From positions 3,559,001 through 3,623,000 of the forward strand of contig NZ_CP139979.1 of NCBI RefSeq assembly GCF_034424525.1: DNA of 64,000 nucleotides, in the 5' to 3' direction. Within the stretch, counting starts at the first letter, position 1. Each line of letters opens with the position of its first letter. Positions 44,903-52,183 of this stretch are shown piece after piece. The translations under genes were made by a program, and so were the position numbers. The notes under the pieces were generated by a model. The model made no database searches, was not told the origin of the DNA, and saw only the letters and a list, made by a program, of their open reading frames with translations. The DNA comes from Sphingobium yanoikuyae (GTDB taxonomy: Bacteria > Pseudomonadota > Alphaproteobacteria > Sphingomonadales > Sphingomonadaceae).

Positions 44903-46891
44903 TCAGAAGCTCAGGCCATAGCTGACCCGCAGCGTGCGCGGCACGCCCCGGTAGAAATAGAGGAAGCGGCTGTTGCTGCCGTCCAATACCCCTGCGTCGC
45001 TGACCGCCGAGCGATAGCCGGTGGAGGCATAGTCGCGGTCGAACAGATTCTCGACATTGACGCCGAACCGGTTGCGCCGCGCCTGGTCCAGCCACAGATG
45101 CGCGCCCGCATCGACCACGGCATAATTGCCATAGTTCATCCGGCCAAAGCCCGACGCGGTCGACCAGACTTCGCCCACCCAATTGGCCGACAGATTGGCG
45201 CCAAAGCGGCCGGTCTGCGGCGCATAGACGATCGCGGCGCGGCCATATTGTTCCGGATTGCGATCCCGCTGCACCGAACTGCCCTGATTGCGAACACGCG
45301 AATAGGTGTAGCTGGCCGACAGGCCCCAGCCGCCGGTCAGGTCGGCGTTCAGCTCCAGCTCGGCACCCCTGGCCCGCACCTTGTCGCTGACGTTGATATA
45401 GGTGCCTTCCGGAAAGGCGGGATCATCATAGGTCGTGTCGATCAGGTCGGTGATGCGCCGGTTGAAATAGGTCGCCTTCCACCGGATCGCTCCGCCGGCC
45501 AGCGCGCCGCCCAGCGCGGCGTTGAGGTTCAGGCTCTCCTCGGGCTTCAAATTCGGGTTGCCGACCTCGCAACAGGGATCATTGCCATAAAGTTGCGAGG
45601 CGTCGGGCAGCACGAAGGAGGTGCCGCCATTGGCCTCCACGAACAGCGCGTCGCTGACATCATAACGGCCCGAGACGTTCCAGATCGTCTTTTCCGATCC
45701 CTTCGCCTTATTGTAGCGCAGGCCCGCGGCGATCCGTCCCTTGCTCGACAGATCATCATTGGTGCGCAGCTGGAAGATGCCGGCATGGACCTGTTCGTCG
45801 GTCGGTGCGATCAGCAGAACGTCGTCGCGGCCGTTGAAGCTCTGGAAATCATAGCCGATCAGCGTGTCGATGCCGCGCAGCATGTTGAGCTGCACCACCG
45901 CGCTGCCACCATAATCCTGATAGCCCCAGAAGGTGCCGGCCGGGTAGATGACCTGCGGCGGGCCGGCGGGCACGGGATTGCGGATCTGGACATAGGCGGT
46001 CTTCCAGTCGTGGAAATAGCCCTTGAGGAAGAATTGCACGCCATCCTCGCCGGTATAGTCGAGGCGCAGGCTGGCCACTTCCTCATTGCGGTCATTGCGG
46101 CTCTCCTTGGTCCGCGTCGCGCTGATATTGTCGAGATCGGCCTTGGTGTGCTGGTAGAGCGCGTTCAGGCGCAGGTCCGGCGCGATATCATATTGATATT
46201 TGATGCCCGCCGACCAGAGATCATAGCCGCGCGCGCGATCGGTGGCGCTGGGCTGCATCACGTCATAGGGGCGATAGCCGTCCGACTGGCTGCGATTGGC
46301 CCAGACCACGAAGCGGTGCTGGCCGATCGCGCCGCGCACATAGCCGTCGAGGCTGGTGCCGGCAAAGCTGTCGAGGCTGGCATTGACCTGGCCACCCAGA
46401 TCGTCGCTGAAATCGCGGGTGACGACATTGATGACGCCGGCCGCCGCCTGCGTGCCGTAGAACAGGCTTTCGCCGCCTTTCAGCACCTCGATCCGCTCGA
46501 TCATGCTGGCGGCCATGGTGTCGTTGGGAGACGTGCCGCCATAGAGGCGGTTGTTGAGGCGAATGCCGTCCATCGTCCACAGCACATCCTTGGTGCGCGA
46601 TCCCTGCAGCGCGATGTCGACATAGCTGAACGGCCCGGACTGCGACCGGATGAACAGGCCCGGCACCGCTTCGAGCGCACGGGCGGTATCGATCGCGGCG
46701 GCATCGCGGATCTGCGTGTCGGTGACGATCTCGATCGCATGGCCATAGCGCGACAGCTGCTGCGGCAGCGTCTCTTCCAGGCTGGTGCCGGTGACGACGA
46801 TGCTGTCGCCCTCTCCTTCATCGGCCAGAGCCGGCGATGCAAAGGCGAGCGAAAGGGCCAAGGCGGCCCGCGAAACGATAATCGACTTCAT
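44903..46891 (-). CDS. TonB-dependent receptor under a cobalamin riboswitch
   Basis: A 662-residue receptor with a signal ending at ALAD, a TonB box (DSIVVTGT), a plug with ALEAVPGLFIRSQSG and EVLKGGESLFYGTQAAAGVINV, and a barrel ending RVSYGLSF. Short length and plug sequence resemble the BtuB/FepA-size group rather than the sugar receptors elsewhere in the window. A GGGGGA site precedes the ATG. The riboswitch about 200 bp upstream implies that it imports a corrinoid or a cobalt chelate and is shut off when cobalamin is plentiful. The presence of a cobalt permease rather than a BtuCDF system in the operon favours a cobalt complex. Confidence 0.92.
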   Translation of the reverse strand: MKSIIVSRAALALSLAFASPALADEGEGDSIVVTGTSLEETLPQQLSRYGHAIEIVTDTQIRDAAAIDTARALEAVPGLFIRSQSGPFSYVDIALQGSRTKDVLWTMDGIRLNNRLYGGTSPNDTMAASMIERIEVLKGGESLFYGTQAAAGVINVVTRDFSDDLGGQVNASLDSFAGTSLDGYVRGAIGQHRFVVWANRSQSDGYRPYDVMQPSATDRARGYDLWSAGIKYQYDIAPDLRLNALYQHTKADLDNISATRTKESRNDRNEEVASLRLDYTGEDGVQFFLKGYFHDWKTAYVQIRNPVPAGPPQVIYPAGTFWGYQDYGGSAVVQLNMLRGIDTLIGYDFQSFNGRDDVLLIAPTDEQVHAGIFQLRTNDDLSSKGRIAAGLRYNKAKGSEKTIWNVSGRYDVSDALFVEANGGTSFVLPDASQLYGNDPCCEVGNPNLKPEESLNLNAALGGALAGGAIRWKATYFNRRITDLIDTTYDDPAFPEGTYINVSDKVRARGAELELNADLTGGWGLSASYTYSRVRNQGSSVQRDRNPEQYGRAAIVYAPQTGRFGANLSANWVGEVWSTASGFGRMNYGNYAVVDAGAHLWLDQARRNRFGVNVENLFDRDYASTGYRSAVSDAGVLDGSNSRFLYFYRGVPRTLRVSYGLSF

Positions 46892-47094
46892 TTATTCCCC
46901 CATCCGGCGCCGCGTTCGACGGGCGGGGGCAACCTTCACGAGCGGCACGCGCGCGAACGTCCGACACACGCGCCGGCCGGGCGCCCAAGGGCAACCGACG
47001 CGCGTCGTCGCAGCGGCCCCAGCCGCTCGTTCGTCGCTCAGACGGAAGTTACCGTGCCGCGGCCATCCCCTGGACCAAGGCAAGAGCGACCAGA

Positions 47095-47313
47095 CGCCGG
47101 CAGGTCTCCTGGCTCACGGGTCATCGCTTGATGCACGGCCTTCCCAGGCCTCGCAGGATTTAGCGTCCGGCCCAGTGGCTGGCGGATCGGTCATTCTGCC
47201 GTCCGCACATGTACATCGCGCTCACCGCTTACAGTTGCAGGGACAGCTGCGGATTTGGACAGTCACCCGTCCGCACCGCATTCCCTATTAAGCCCCTTTC
47301 GGGACACCGGCGC
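47095..47313 (-). promoter_or_regulatory. cobalamin (B12) riboswitch
   Basis: Reading the minus strand, the conserved elements appear in order: AATAGGGAA with CGGTGCGG (47271-47289), the B12-box core GCAACTGTAAGCGG (47225-47238), GCCACTGG (47172-47179), GGGAAGG, and the 3' consensus GAGCCAGGAGACCTGCC (47099-47115). This matches the classical cobalamin riboswitch. It lies about 200 nt ahead of the TonB receptor start, with GC-rich inverted repeats between (AGCGGC/GCCGCT near 47020) that could form the expression platform. It should switch the whole receptor-PepSY-NiCoT operon off with adenosylcobalamin. Confidence 0.95.
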
Positions 47314-47388
47314 GATCATGATCCCAGGCCCTGCGGCGCGGGATCGGCGGGATCGATAATCGAATATCAGGCGGGCTGCAAGCGCCTC

Positions 47389-48261
47389 TCAGAACCAGGC
47401 GCGCAGGCCGATCACCAGGCTGGTGGCCGACGGCTTGTCGCCTGCGGCACGGGCATAATCAGCGGTATCGCCCAGCTTGCGTTCCCAATTGACGCCGACA
47501 TAGGGCGCGAATTCGCGGGCAATCTCGTAGCGCAGCCGCAGCCCCAGCTCGATGTCGGACGGGCCGGCGCCGATCCCCAGTTCGGGCACGGCCTGCGCCG
47601 CCAGGTTGAACTCGGCGGCGGGCTGCAGGATCAGTCGCTGGGTGATACGCTGGTCATAGCTCGCCTCCAGCCGCAGATGGGCGTCGCCCCTGGTCGACAG
47701 GAAGGCTTCGGCCCCGACTTCGAACCAGTAGGGTGCCAGGCCATCGATGCCGATCACCGCATAGCTGCGGTCCGGCCCTTCGCCGAAATCGTGCCGCACG
47801 CCCGCCTGCAGGTTGAACCAGGGGTCGATCGCCCGGCTGTAGAGCGCCTGCACCTCGGCCCGTTCGAGCGATCCGCCGAACGCTCCCTCGCCCTCGCTCT
47901 TGACGGCGAAACGGTTGATGTCGCCGCCGATCCAGCCCTCGCCCTCCCAGGCATAGCCATCCGCGCCCTTGCCGGCGCGATATTCCAGCCGATCGAGCAT
48001 CCATTGCGAATAGGTCATGCCGCCGCCTTCCGCGATCATCGCCGCGCGGGCGCGGGCCATGGCGGCGGGATCATAGAGCGCGTCGGCGGCATGATCGGTC
48101 GGCGCTGGCGGGGCCGTGCCCTGCGGGATGGCGGCGTCGGCAGCCGGCGCCATTGGATTTTGGGCATGCCCCATCGCCCCATGATCCATCTGGCTGTGAT
48201 CGACAGTCTGGGCCTGAACCGGCGCAGCGGCGGCGAGCAGCAGGAGCGCGATCATTCTCAT
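47389..48261 (-). CDS. copB: copper resistance outer-membrane protein CopB
   Basis: A 290-residue protein with a signal peptide ending at VQAQ, a His/Met-rich linker (DHSQMDHGAMGH) and a C-terminal CopB beta-barrel domain starting near WMLDRLEYR and ending GLRAWF. CopB homologues are outer-membrane proteins that bind or move copper, working with CopA in the periplasm. Length is typical for alphaproteobacterial CopB. Its start overlaps the CopA stop by four bases. Confidence 0.93.
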   Translation of the reverse strand: MRMIALLLLAAAAPVQAQTVDHSQMDHGAMGHAQNPMAPAADAAIPQGTAPPAPTDHAADALYDPAAMARARAAMIAEGGGMTYSQWMLDRLEYRAGKGADGYAWEGEGWIGGDINRFAVKSEGEGAFGGSLERAEVQALYSRAIDPWFNLQAGVRHDFGEGPDRSYAVIGIDGLAPYWFEVGAEAFLSTRGDAHLRLEASYDQRITQRLILQPAAEFNLAAQAVPELGIGAGPSDIELGLRLRYEIAREFAPYVGVNWERKLGDTADYARAAGDKPSATSLVIGLRAWF

Positions 48262-49997
48262 GCCGCGCCCTCCCCGTGGCGGACGGTCACCACCCGCATC
48301 ATCCCGGCATGCATGTGCATCAGCATATGGCAGTGGAATGCCCAGTCGCCCAGCGCATCGGCGGTGAGGTCGAAACTCAGCTTGCCGCCGGGCAGCACAT
48401 TCACCGTATGCTTGCGCGGATTATGCGTCGCCTCACCGGTCACCAGTTCGAAGAAATGGCCGTGCAGATGGATGGGATGGGGCATCATCGTGTCGTTGAT
48501 CAGGGTCACGCGCACCCGTTCCATATGGCGGAAGGCGATCGGCTCCGCCCCTTCCGACAGCTTCACCCCGTCGAACGACCACATATATCGTTCCATGTTC
48601 GCGGTCAGATGAATGTCGAGCGACCGGGTCGGCGGGCGCAGGTCCGTGTTCGGCGTCAGCGACCGCAGATCGGCATAGGTCAGCACGCGATGGTCGACAT
48701 GCTCCAGCCCCGTCGGCCTGTCAGCGGTGCGATCGGCCGGCATCGGCGACAGGGTGGCGACGCCCGGCCCCATTTTCACGCCCGGCGCGACCGACTTGTC
48801 GCGCATCTTCATGGCGTGGCCGCTCATGGCGTCATTGGCAGGCTGGCTGAGGTCGATCACCCCGCCGTGGCCCATATCCATGCCGCCCATGTCCATGCCC
48901 ATGTCCTTCATGCCCAGCAGCGGCCGGGCGCGCCGGGCCGGCACGGGCGCGACCATGCCGAGCTGCGGCGCCAAGGTGGCGCGGACCAGGCCCGACCGGT
49001 CGATCGCCTCGGCAATCAGGGCATAGGGCTTCGCCTCGCCGGGCTGGACGATCACGTCATAGGTTTCGGCAATGCCGATCTGGAACTCGTCGGTCTCGAC
49101 CGGCTGGACATCCTGCCCGTCGCACTGGACGACGGTCATCGGCAGGCCGGGCAGGCGAACATTGAAATTGGTCATCGCCGACGCGTTGATGATGCGCAGC
49201 CGCACCCTCTCGCCCGGCGCGAACAGGCCGGTCCAGTTTTCGGCCGTGCCCATGCCGTTCACCAGATAGCTGTAGGTGGCGCCGGTAACGTCGGAAATAT
49301 CGGTCGGGTCCATGCGCATCGCGCCCCAGTCGATCCGGTCCTTGAGGCCCTGATCCTTCCCCGCCAGCAACCCGGCCAGCGTCTGGCGCTGCATGTTATA
49401 ATAGCCGCCCATCTGCTTGAGCCGCTGCAGCAGCCTGTGCGGATGAACCGGGCTCCAGTCGGCGAGCAGGATCACATGCTCCCGGTCATAGGCCACCGGA
49501 TCGGGACCGGCGGGATCGATGATGATCGGCCCGTAAAGGCCCATCGCCTCCTGCATGCCCGAATGGCTATGATACCAGTAGGTGCCCGCCTGCCGCACCG
49601 GGAAGCGATAAATGAAGGTTTCGCCGGGCATGATACCGGGGAAGCTGATGCCCGGTACGCCGTCCATCTGGAAGGGCAGGATCAGCCCGTGCCAGTGGAT
49701 CGAGCTATCCTCCTTCAGCCGGTTGGTGACGGCGATGTTGACATACTGCCCCTCGCGCAGGCGGATGAGCGGCGCGGGCGTGCCGCCATTGACGCTGATC
49801 GCATGGGCGGATCGGCCGCCGGTCGCAAAATGCCCGTCGCCGATGCTGAGCGCGATCGTCTCGCCCGACAGCGCGCCCTGCGCCGCGTCCTGCGTGCCGG
49901 TGGCGGCCCAGCCGGGGAAGGCCTGCGCCAGTGCAAGGGCGGCGCCCCCCCGGATCAGGCTGCGGCGGTCGAGAGGGAGGGACGGCAGATCGGTCAT
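48258..49997 (-). CDS. copA: copper-resistance multicopper oxidase CopA, Tat-exported
   Basis: A 579-residue oxidase that detoxifies Cu(I) in the periplasm. The Tat signal is DRRSLIRGG (10-18). Copper ligands for all sites are seen: HWHG (101-104), HSHSG (143-147), HPIHLHGHFFE and HCHMLMHMHAGM (from His555). A Met-rich loop in the middle (MKDMGMDMGGMDMGHGG) is typical of CopA/PcoA. It follows the ECF sigma gene with a six-base gap, so it is in the cnrYXH-like operon. Its neighbours copB and divergent copC complete the set; copD is absent. Confidence 0.95.
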   Translation of the reverse strand: MTDLPSLPLDRRSLIRGGAALALAQAFPGWAATGTQDAAQGALSGETIALSIGDGHFATGGRSAHAISVNGGTPAPLIRLREGQYVNIAVTNRLKEDSSIHWHGLILPFQMDGVPGISFPGIMPGETFIYRFPVRQAGTYWYHSHSGMQEAMGLYGPIIIDPAGPDPVAYDREHVILLADWSPVHPHRLLQRLKQMGGYYNMQRQTLAGLLAGKDQGLKDRIDWGAMRMDPTDISDVTGATYSYLVNGMGTAENWTGLFAPGERVRLRIINASAMTNFNVRLPGLPMTVVQCDGQDVQPVETDEFQIGIAETYDVIVQPGEAKPYALIAEAIDRSGLVRATLAPQLGMVAPVPARRARPLLGMKDMGMDMGGMDMGHGGVIDLSQPANDAMSGHAMKMRDKSVAPGVKMGPGVATLSPMPADRTADRPTGLEHVDHRVLTYADLRSLTPNTDLRPPTRSLDIHLTANMERYMWSFDGVKLSEGAEPIAFRHMERVRVTLINDTMMPHPIHLHGHFFELVTGEATHNPRKHTVNVLPGGKLSFDLTADALGDWAFHCHMLMHMHAGMMRVVTVRHGEGAA

Positions 49998-50003
49998 GCT
50001 GCT

Positions 50004-50579
50004 CTATACGCGCGCGCCGTCGCTTTCCCTCAACATCTCCTGCAATTGCCGGCGGGCACGGTAAAGGCGGGTTTCCACCGCCTTTTCGGTGACGCCCAAT
50101 ATCTGCGCGACCTCGGCCTGGCTCATGCCCTCGATCCCGCGCAGCAGCACCACCTCGCGCAGCGCCACCGGCAGCGCCGCCACCGCCGCCTCGATCCGGG
50201 CGACGCCGGCGCGGGACTGGGCCGCCTGCTCGGGATCGGACGCGGCGTCCGCGACATGGGCGGCGTCCTCGATCGGCCGGGCGAAGCTGAAGAAGCGGCG
50301 GACGGCGCGGCGGCGCGCCCAGTCATGGCATTTGTTGATCGTGATCCGCGCGATCCAGCCGCGAAAGGGCCGGCGTCCGTCATAGCGGGCCAGCGAGGCG
50401 AAGGCGGCGACGAAGCTTTCCTGCACGATGTCCATTGCCGCGTCGGCATCGCCGACATGGCCGCGCGCCAGCCGATAGACGGCATCGCGGTGCCGCCGCA
50501 TCAGCGCGCCATAGGCCGCCTGCCGCCCGGCCAGCGCCTGCGCCGCCAGACTGGCATCATCGGGATCGTCGGCTATCAC
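50004..50579 (-). CDS. cnrH: ECF sigma factor, CnrH-like
   Basis: A 191-residue ECF sigma factor with region 2 (YRLARGHVGDADAAMDIVQESFVAAF, key DIVQESF) and region 4 (VVLLRGIEGMSQAEVAQILGVTEKAVETRLYRAR; helix-turn-helix around SQAEVAQILGVTEKAVE). It lacks extra C-terminal domains. The order anti-sigma, sensor, sigma, as in cnrYXH of Cupriavidus, and the CnrX ligand pattern next door make CnrH the best model. Its start overlaps the sensor stop (ATGA). It likely recognises the paired promoter motif at 51308-51380 and so drives copper genes. Confidence 0.88.
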   Translation of the reverse strand: MIADDPDDASLAAQALAGRQAAYGALMRRHRDAVYRLARGHVGDADAAMDIVQESFVAAFASLARYDGRRPFRGWIARITINKCHDWARRRAVRRFFSFARPIEDAAHVADAASDPEQAAQSRAGVARIEAAVAALPVALREVVLLRGIEGMSQAEVAQILGVTEKAVETRLYRARRQLQEMLRESDGARV

Positions 50580-51010
50580 CCGGCAGGCTGGGTCAGCGCC
50601 TTGACGACGGCGGCGTCGAACAGCGCGGCCTGATCGGGGCGTAGCACGCCGCGCATCGCGAAGATGTGCTTCAATGTTTCCTTCTGCAATTCGCCCATCG
50701 CCTGGTGCGACCGGTCGACCGCCTGGGCCACGCGCGGGCCATAGCCATGTTCGGCGGCGATCGCGGCGGCCAACCGCTGATTGTCGGCGCGCATTTCCGC
50801 GTCGAGCGCCGCCTTGCGCTGCGCGAAGGCGACTTCCAGATCGGCGATGCGCTGCTTCTGGCCGGCGTCCAGCGTCAGCCGATCATGGAGCAGGGCATGA
50901 ACCTCATTCTCCACCGGCGGCGCGGGTGCGAGCCAGGTGCGCGCGACCAGCACGGCGGCCAGCGCCGCGGCAAAGGCGACCAGCGCCACCAGCCAATAGC
51001 GTTTGCCCAT
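50576..51010 (-). CDS. cnrX: periplasmic metal sensor, CnrX-like
   Basis: A 144-residue protein with one N-terminal anchor (7-24) and a helical periplasmic domain. Candidate ligands are His38, His42, Glu59, His115 and Met119. Their spacing (4, 17, 56, 4) is the same as the CnrX ligands His42, His46, Glu63, His119 and Met123 of Cupriavidus metallidurans, offset by four. CnrX detects Ni/Co and releases the sigma factor from its anti-sigma factor. In this window it sits with copper genes, so its metal may be copper, or the cop genes answer to Ni/Co. It starts two bases after the anti-sigma stop and overlaps the sigma start. Confidence 0.85.
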   Translation of the reverse strand: MGKRYWLVALVAFAAALAAVLVARTWLAPAPPVENEVHALLHDRLTLDAGQKQRIADLEVAFAQRKAALDAEMRADNQRLAAAIAAEHGYGPRVAQAVDRSHQAMGELQKETLKHIFAMRGVLRPDQAALFDAAVVKALTQPAG

Positions 51011-51012
51011 GC

Positions 51013-51279
51013 CTATCGCTCCAGCAGGCGCGAGGGCGCATAGTCGGACATGCCGATCAGCAGCGGGCCGGGAGCGGCCTGCGCCGGCTGCGCGGGCAAG
51101 GTGCTGCCGATCCAGCCGATGCCGATCGCCATCACGCCGGCCAGCATCAGGCTGCGCCGCGCGACGCTGCGTTCGCGGCGGCGGTCCAGCCCCTGCATCA
51201 CCGCCGCCTCCAGCCCGTCGAAGCGCGCCGTCGCCGGCGCGTCGCGCAGTCCGGCCAGCATGTCATCCAGATCGTCCAT
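51013..51279 (-). CDS. cnrY: membrane-anchored anti-sigma factor, CnrY-like
   Basis: An 88-residue protein with a cytoplasmic N-terminal segment (about 1-42) containing sigma-binding-type helices, one membrane helix (about 43-61) and a short periplasmic tail ending MSDYAPSRLLER. Size and order fit CnrY, the anti-sigma factor of the cnr system. The start at 51279 is chosen because AAGGA lies seven bases before it. An ATG at 51315 falls inside the putative minus-strand -10 element and is excluded. An ATG at 51294 is possible. Confidence 0.7.
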   Translation of the reverse strand: MDDLDDMLAGLRDAPATARFDGLEAAVMQGLDRRRERSVARRSLMLAGVMAIGIGWIGSTLPAQPAQAAPGPLLIGMSDYAPSRLLER

Positions 51280-51307
51280 CGTCCCGTCCTTCATGTCCTG
51301 CCTGACG

Positions 51308-51333
51308 ATACGCATCCGGCCGGCCCATCCCTC
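51308..51333 (-). promoter_or_regulatory. ECF-type promoter for the cnrYXH-copAB operon
   Basis: On the minus strand, GAGGGATG (51333-51326) and ATGCGTAT (51315-51308) are separated by exactly 10 bp. The identical pair with identical spacing is found on the plus strand ahead of copC. The CGTAT part lies 15 bp after GAGGGA, close to the 15-17 bp spacing of ECF -35 and -10 elements. The anti-sigma start is about 29 bp downstream. Confidence 0.7.
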
Positions 51334-51354
51334 GCACAAAATAGCGTGAGGGGT

Positions 51355-51380
51355 GAGGGATGCGACAGGACAATGCGTAT
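51355..51380 (+). promoter_or_regulatory. ECF-type promoter for copC
   Basis: GAGGGATG (51355-51362), 10 bp spacer, ATGCGTAT (51373-51380). The 16 motif positions match the minus-strand copy at 51308-51333 exactly, and the spacers differ in sequence, as expected for promoter boxes. It is 35 bp before the copC ATG. Confidence 0.7.
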
Positions 51381-51415
51381 TCCCCTGCAAGACGCGCATT
51401 TTTCCGGAGACATCC

Positions 51416-51796
51416 ATGCCTCGCCTGCCCCTGATCGCCGCAGCCTTTGCCCTCACCGCCCTGCCCGGCGCCGCCTTCGCCAGGCCGCAGCTCGTTGCCG
51501 CCAATCCCGCCGCCAATGCGAGCGTCGCCAAGCCGACCCGGCTGACCCTGGGCTTTTCCGAGGCGCTGCAGGCCGACCATAGCAGCATCACCCTCACCAT
51601 GACCGGCATGCCGGGCATGGCCGATCATCCGCCAATGCCGATCAAGGGTTTCACCACTGCCGCGGCCGCCGACGGCAAGGGCCTGGTCATCACCCTGCCC
51701 CGCGCCCTGCCGACCGGCAGCTATGATCTTCAATGGACGGTGATGGGCAATGATCATCAGCCGGTCAGCGGCACATATAGTTTCAAGGTGCGCTGA
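51416..51796 (+). CDS. copC: copper resistance protein CopC
   Basis: A 126-residue periplasmic CopC with a signal ending at AAFA. The Cu(I)-type Met/His segment (TMTGMPGMADHPPM) and the C-terminal GNDHQPVSGTYSF are present. The mature N-terminus would be Arg-Pro-Gln-Leu, whereas many CopC proteins start with histidine that serves as a Cu(II) ligand; that ligand is missing, so the Cu(II) site may be altered. CCGGAGA lies six bases before the ATG. CopD does not follow. It is divergent from the cnrYXH-copAB operon and shares its promoter motif. Confidence 0.9.
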   Translation: MPRLPLIAAAFALTALPGAAFARPQLVAANPAANASVAKPTRLTLGFSEALQADHSSITLTMTGMPGMADHPPMPIKGFTTAAAADGKGLVITLPRALPTGSYDLQWTVMGNDHQPVSGTYSFKVR

Positions 51797-51874
51797 AGGG
51801 GCGAATGCGCGCCTCCACCAGCAGGTCAGATCTAACGCTGAGAGCGGCCTTGGCATCGATCGAGGGCGGGCATT

Positions 51875-52183
51875 ATGTCCAATGTTCGCCACCGCTCCAG
51901 CGACATAAAACAAATCAATAGCTTCAAGAATTACACCGGAATAATTTGGGTGATGGATTCCTTCCCTGTCATATTCATAATATTCAAGGTTGCGGTCCTC
52001 GGCACCGGCATGTTCTTTGCCGTCAAATGGCATTATGATCAGGACAGGAAGGCACGGAAAGGTGATGTCCTGACCGCCGTTGGCAAGATAAGCGCGATCC
52101 TGGCACTCTTGCTCGTCGGCCTGCTGTTCGCCACTTTCAAGCTTGCCAGCTTGCTTGGCCTGGACATGCAATTGTCCCAATAA
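51875..52183 (+). CDS. small unknown membrane protein
   Basis: A 102-residue protein, not recognised. Two hydrophobic stretches (about 30-50 and 70-94) flank a charged loop (KWHYDQDRKARKGD). Base composition at its 5' end is lower in GC than its neighbours and codons such as ATA and TTT occur, hinting at recent acquisition or lower expression. GAGGGCGGG lies before the ATG. It is 78 bp after copC in the same direction but need not be in that operon. Confidence 0.55.
   Translation: MSNVRHRSSDIKQINSFKNYTGIIWVMDSFPVIFIIFKVAVLGTGMFFAVKWHYDQDRKARKGDVLTAVGKISAILALLLVGLLFATFKLASLLGLDMQLSQ

Noticed and set aside
51280..51618. Longer N-terminus for the CnrY-like protein
   Set aside because: It would run through the divergent promoter region and the copC gene; the ATG at 51315 is inside the -10 element.
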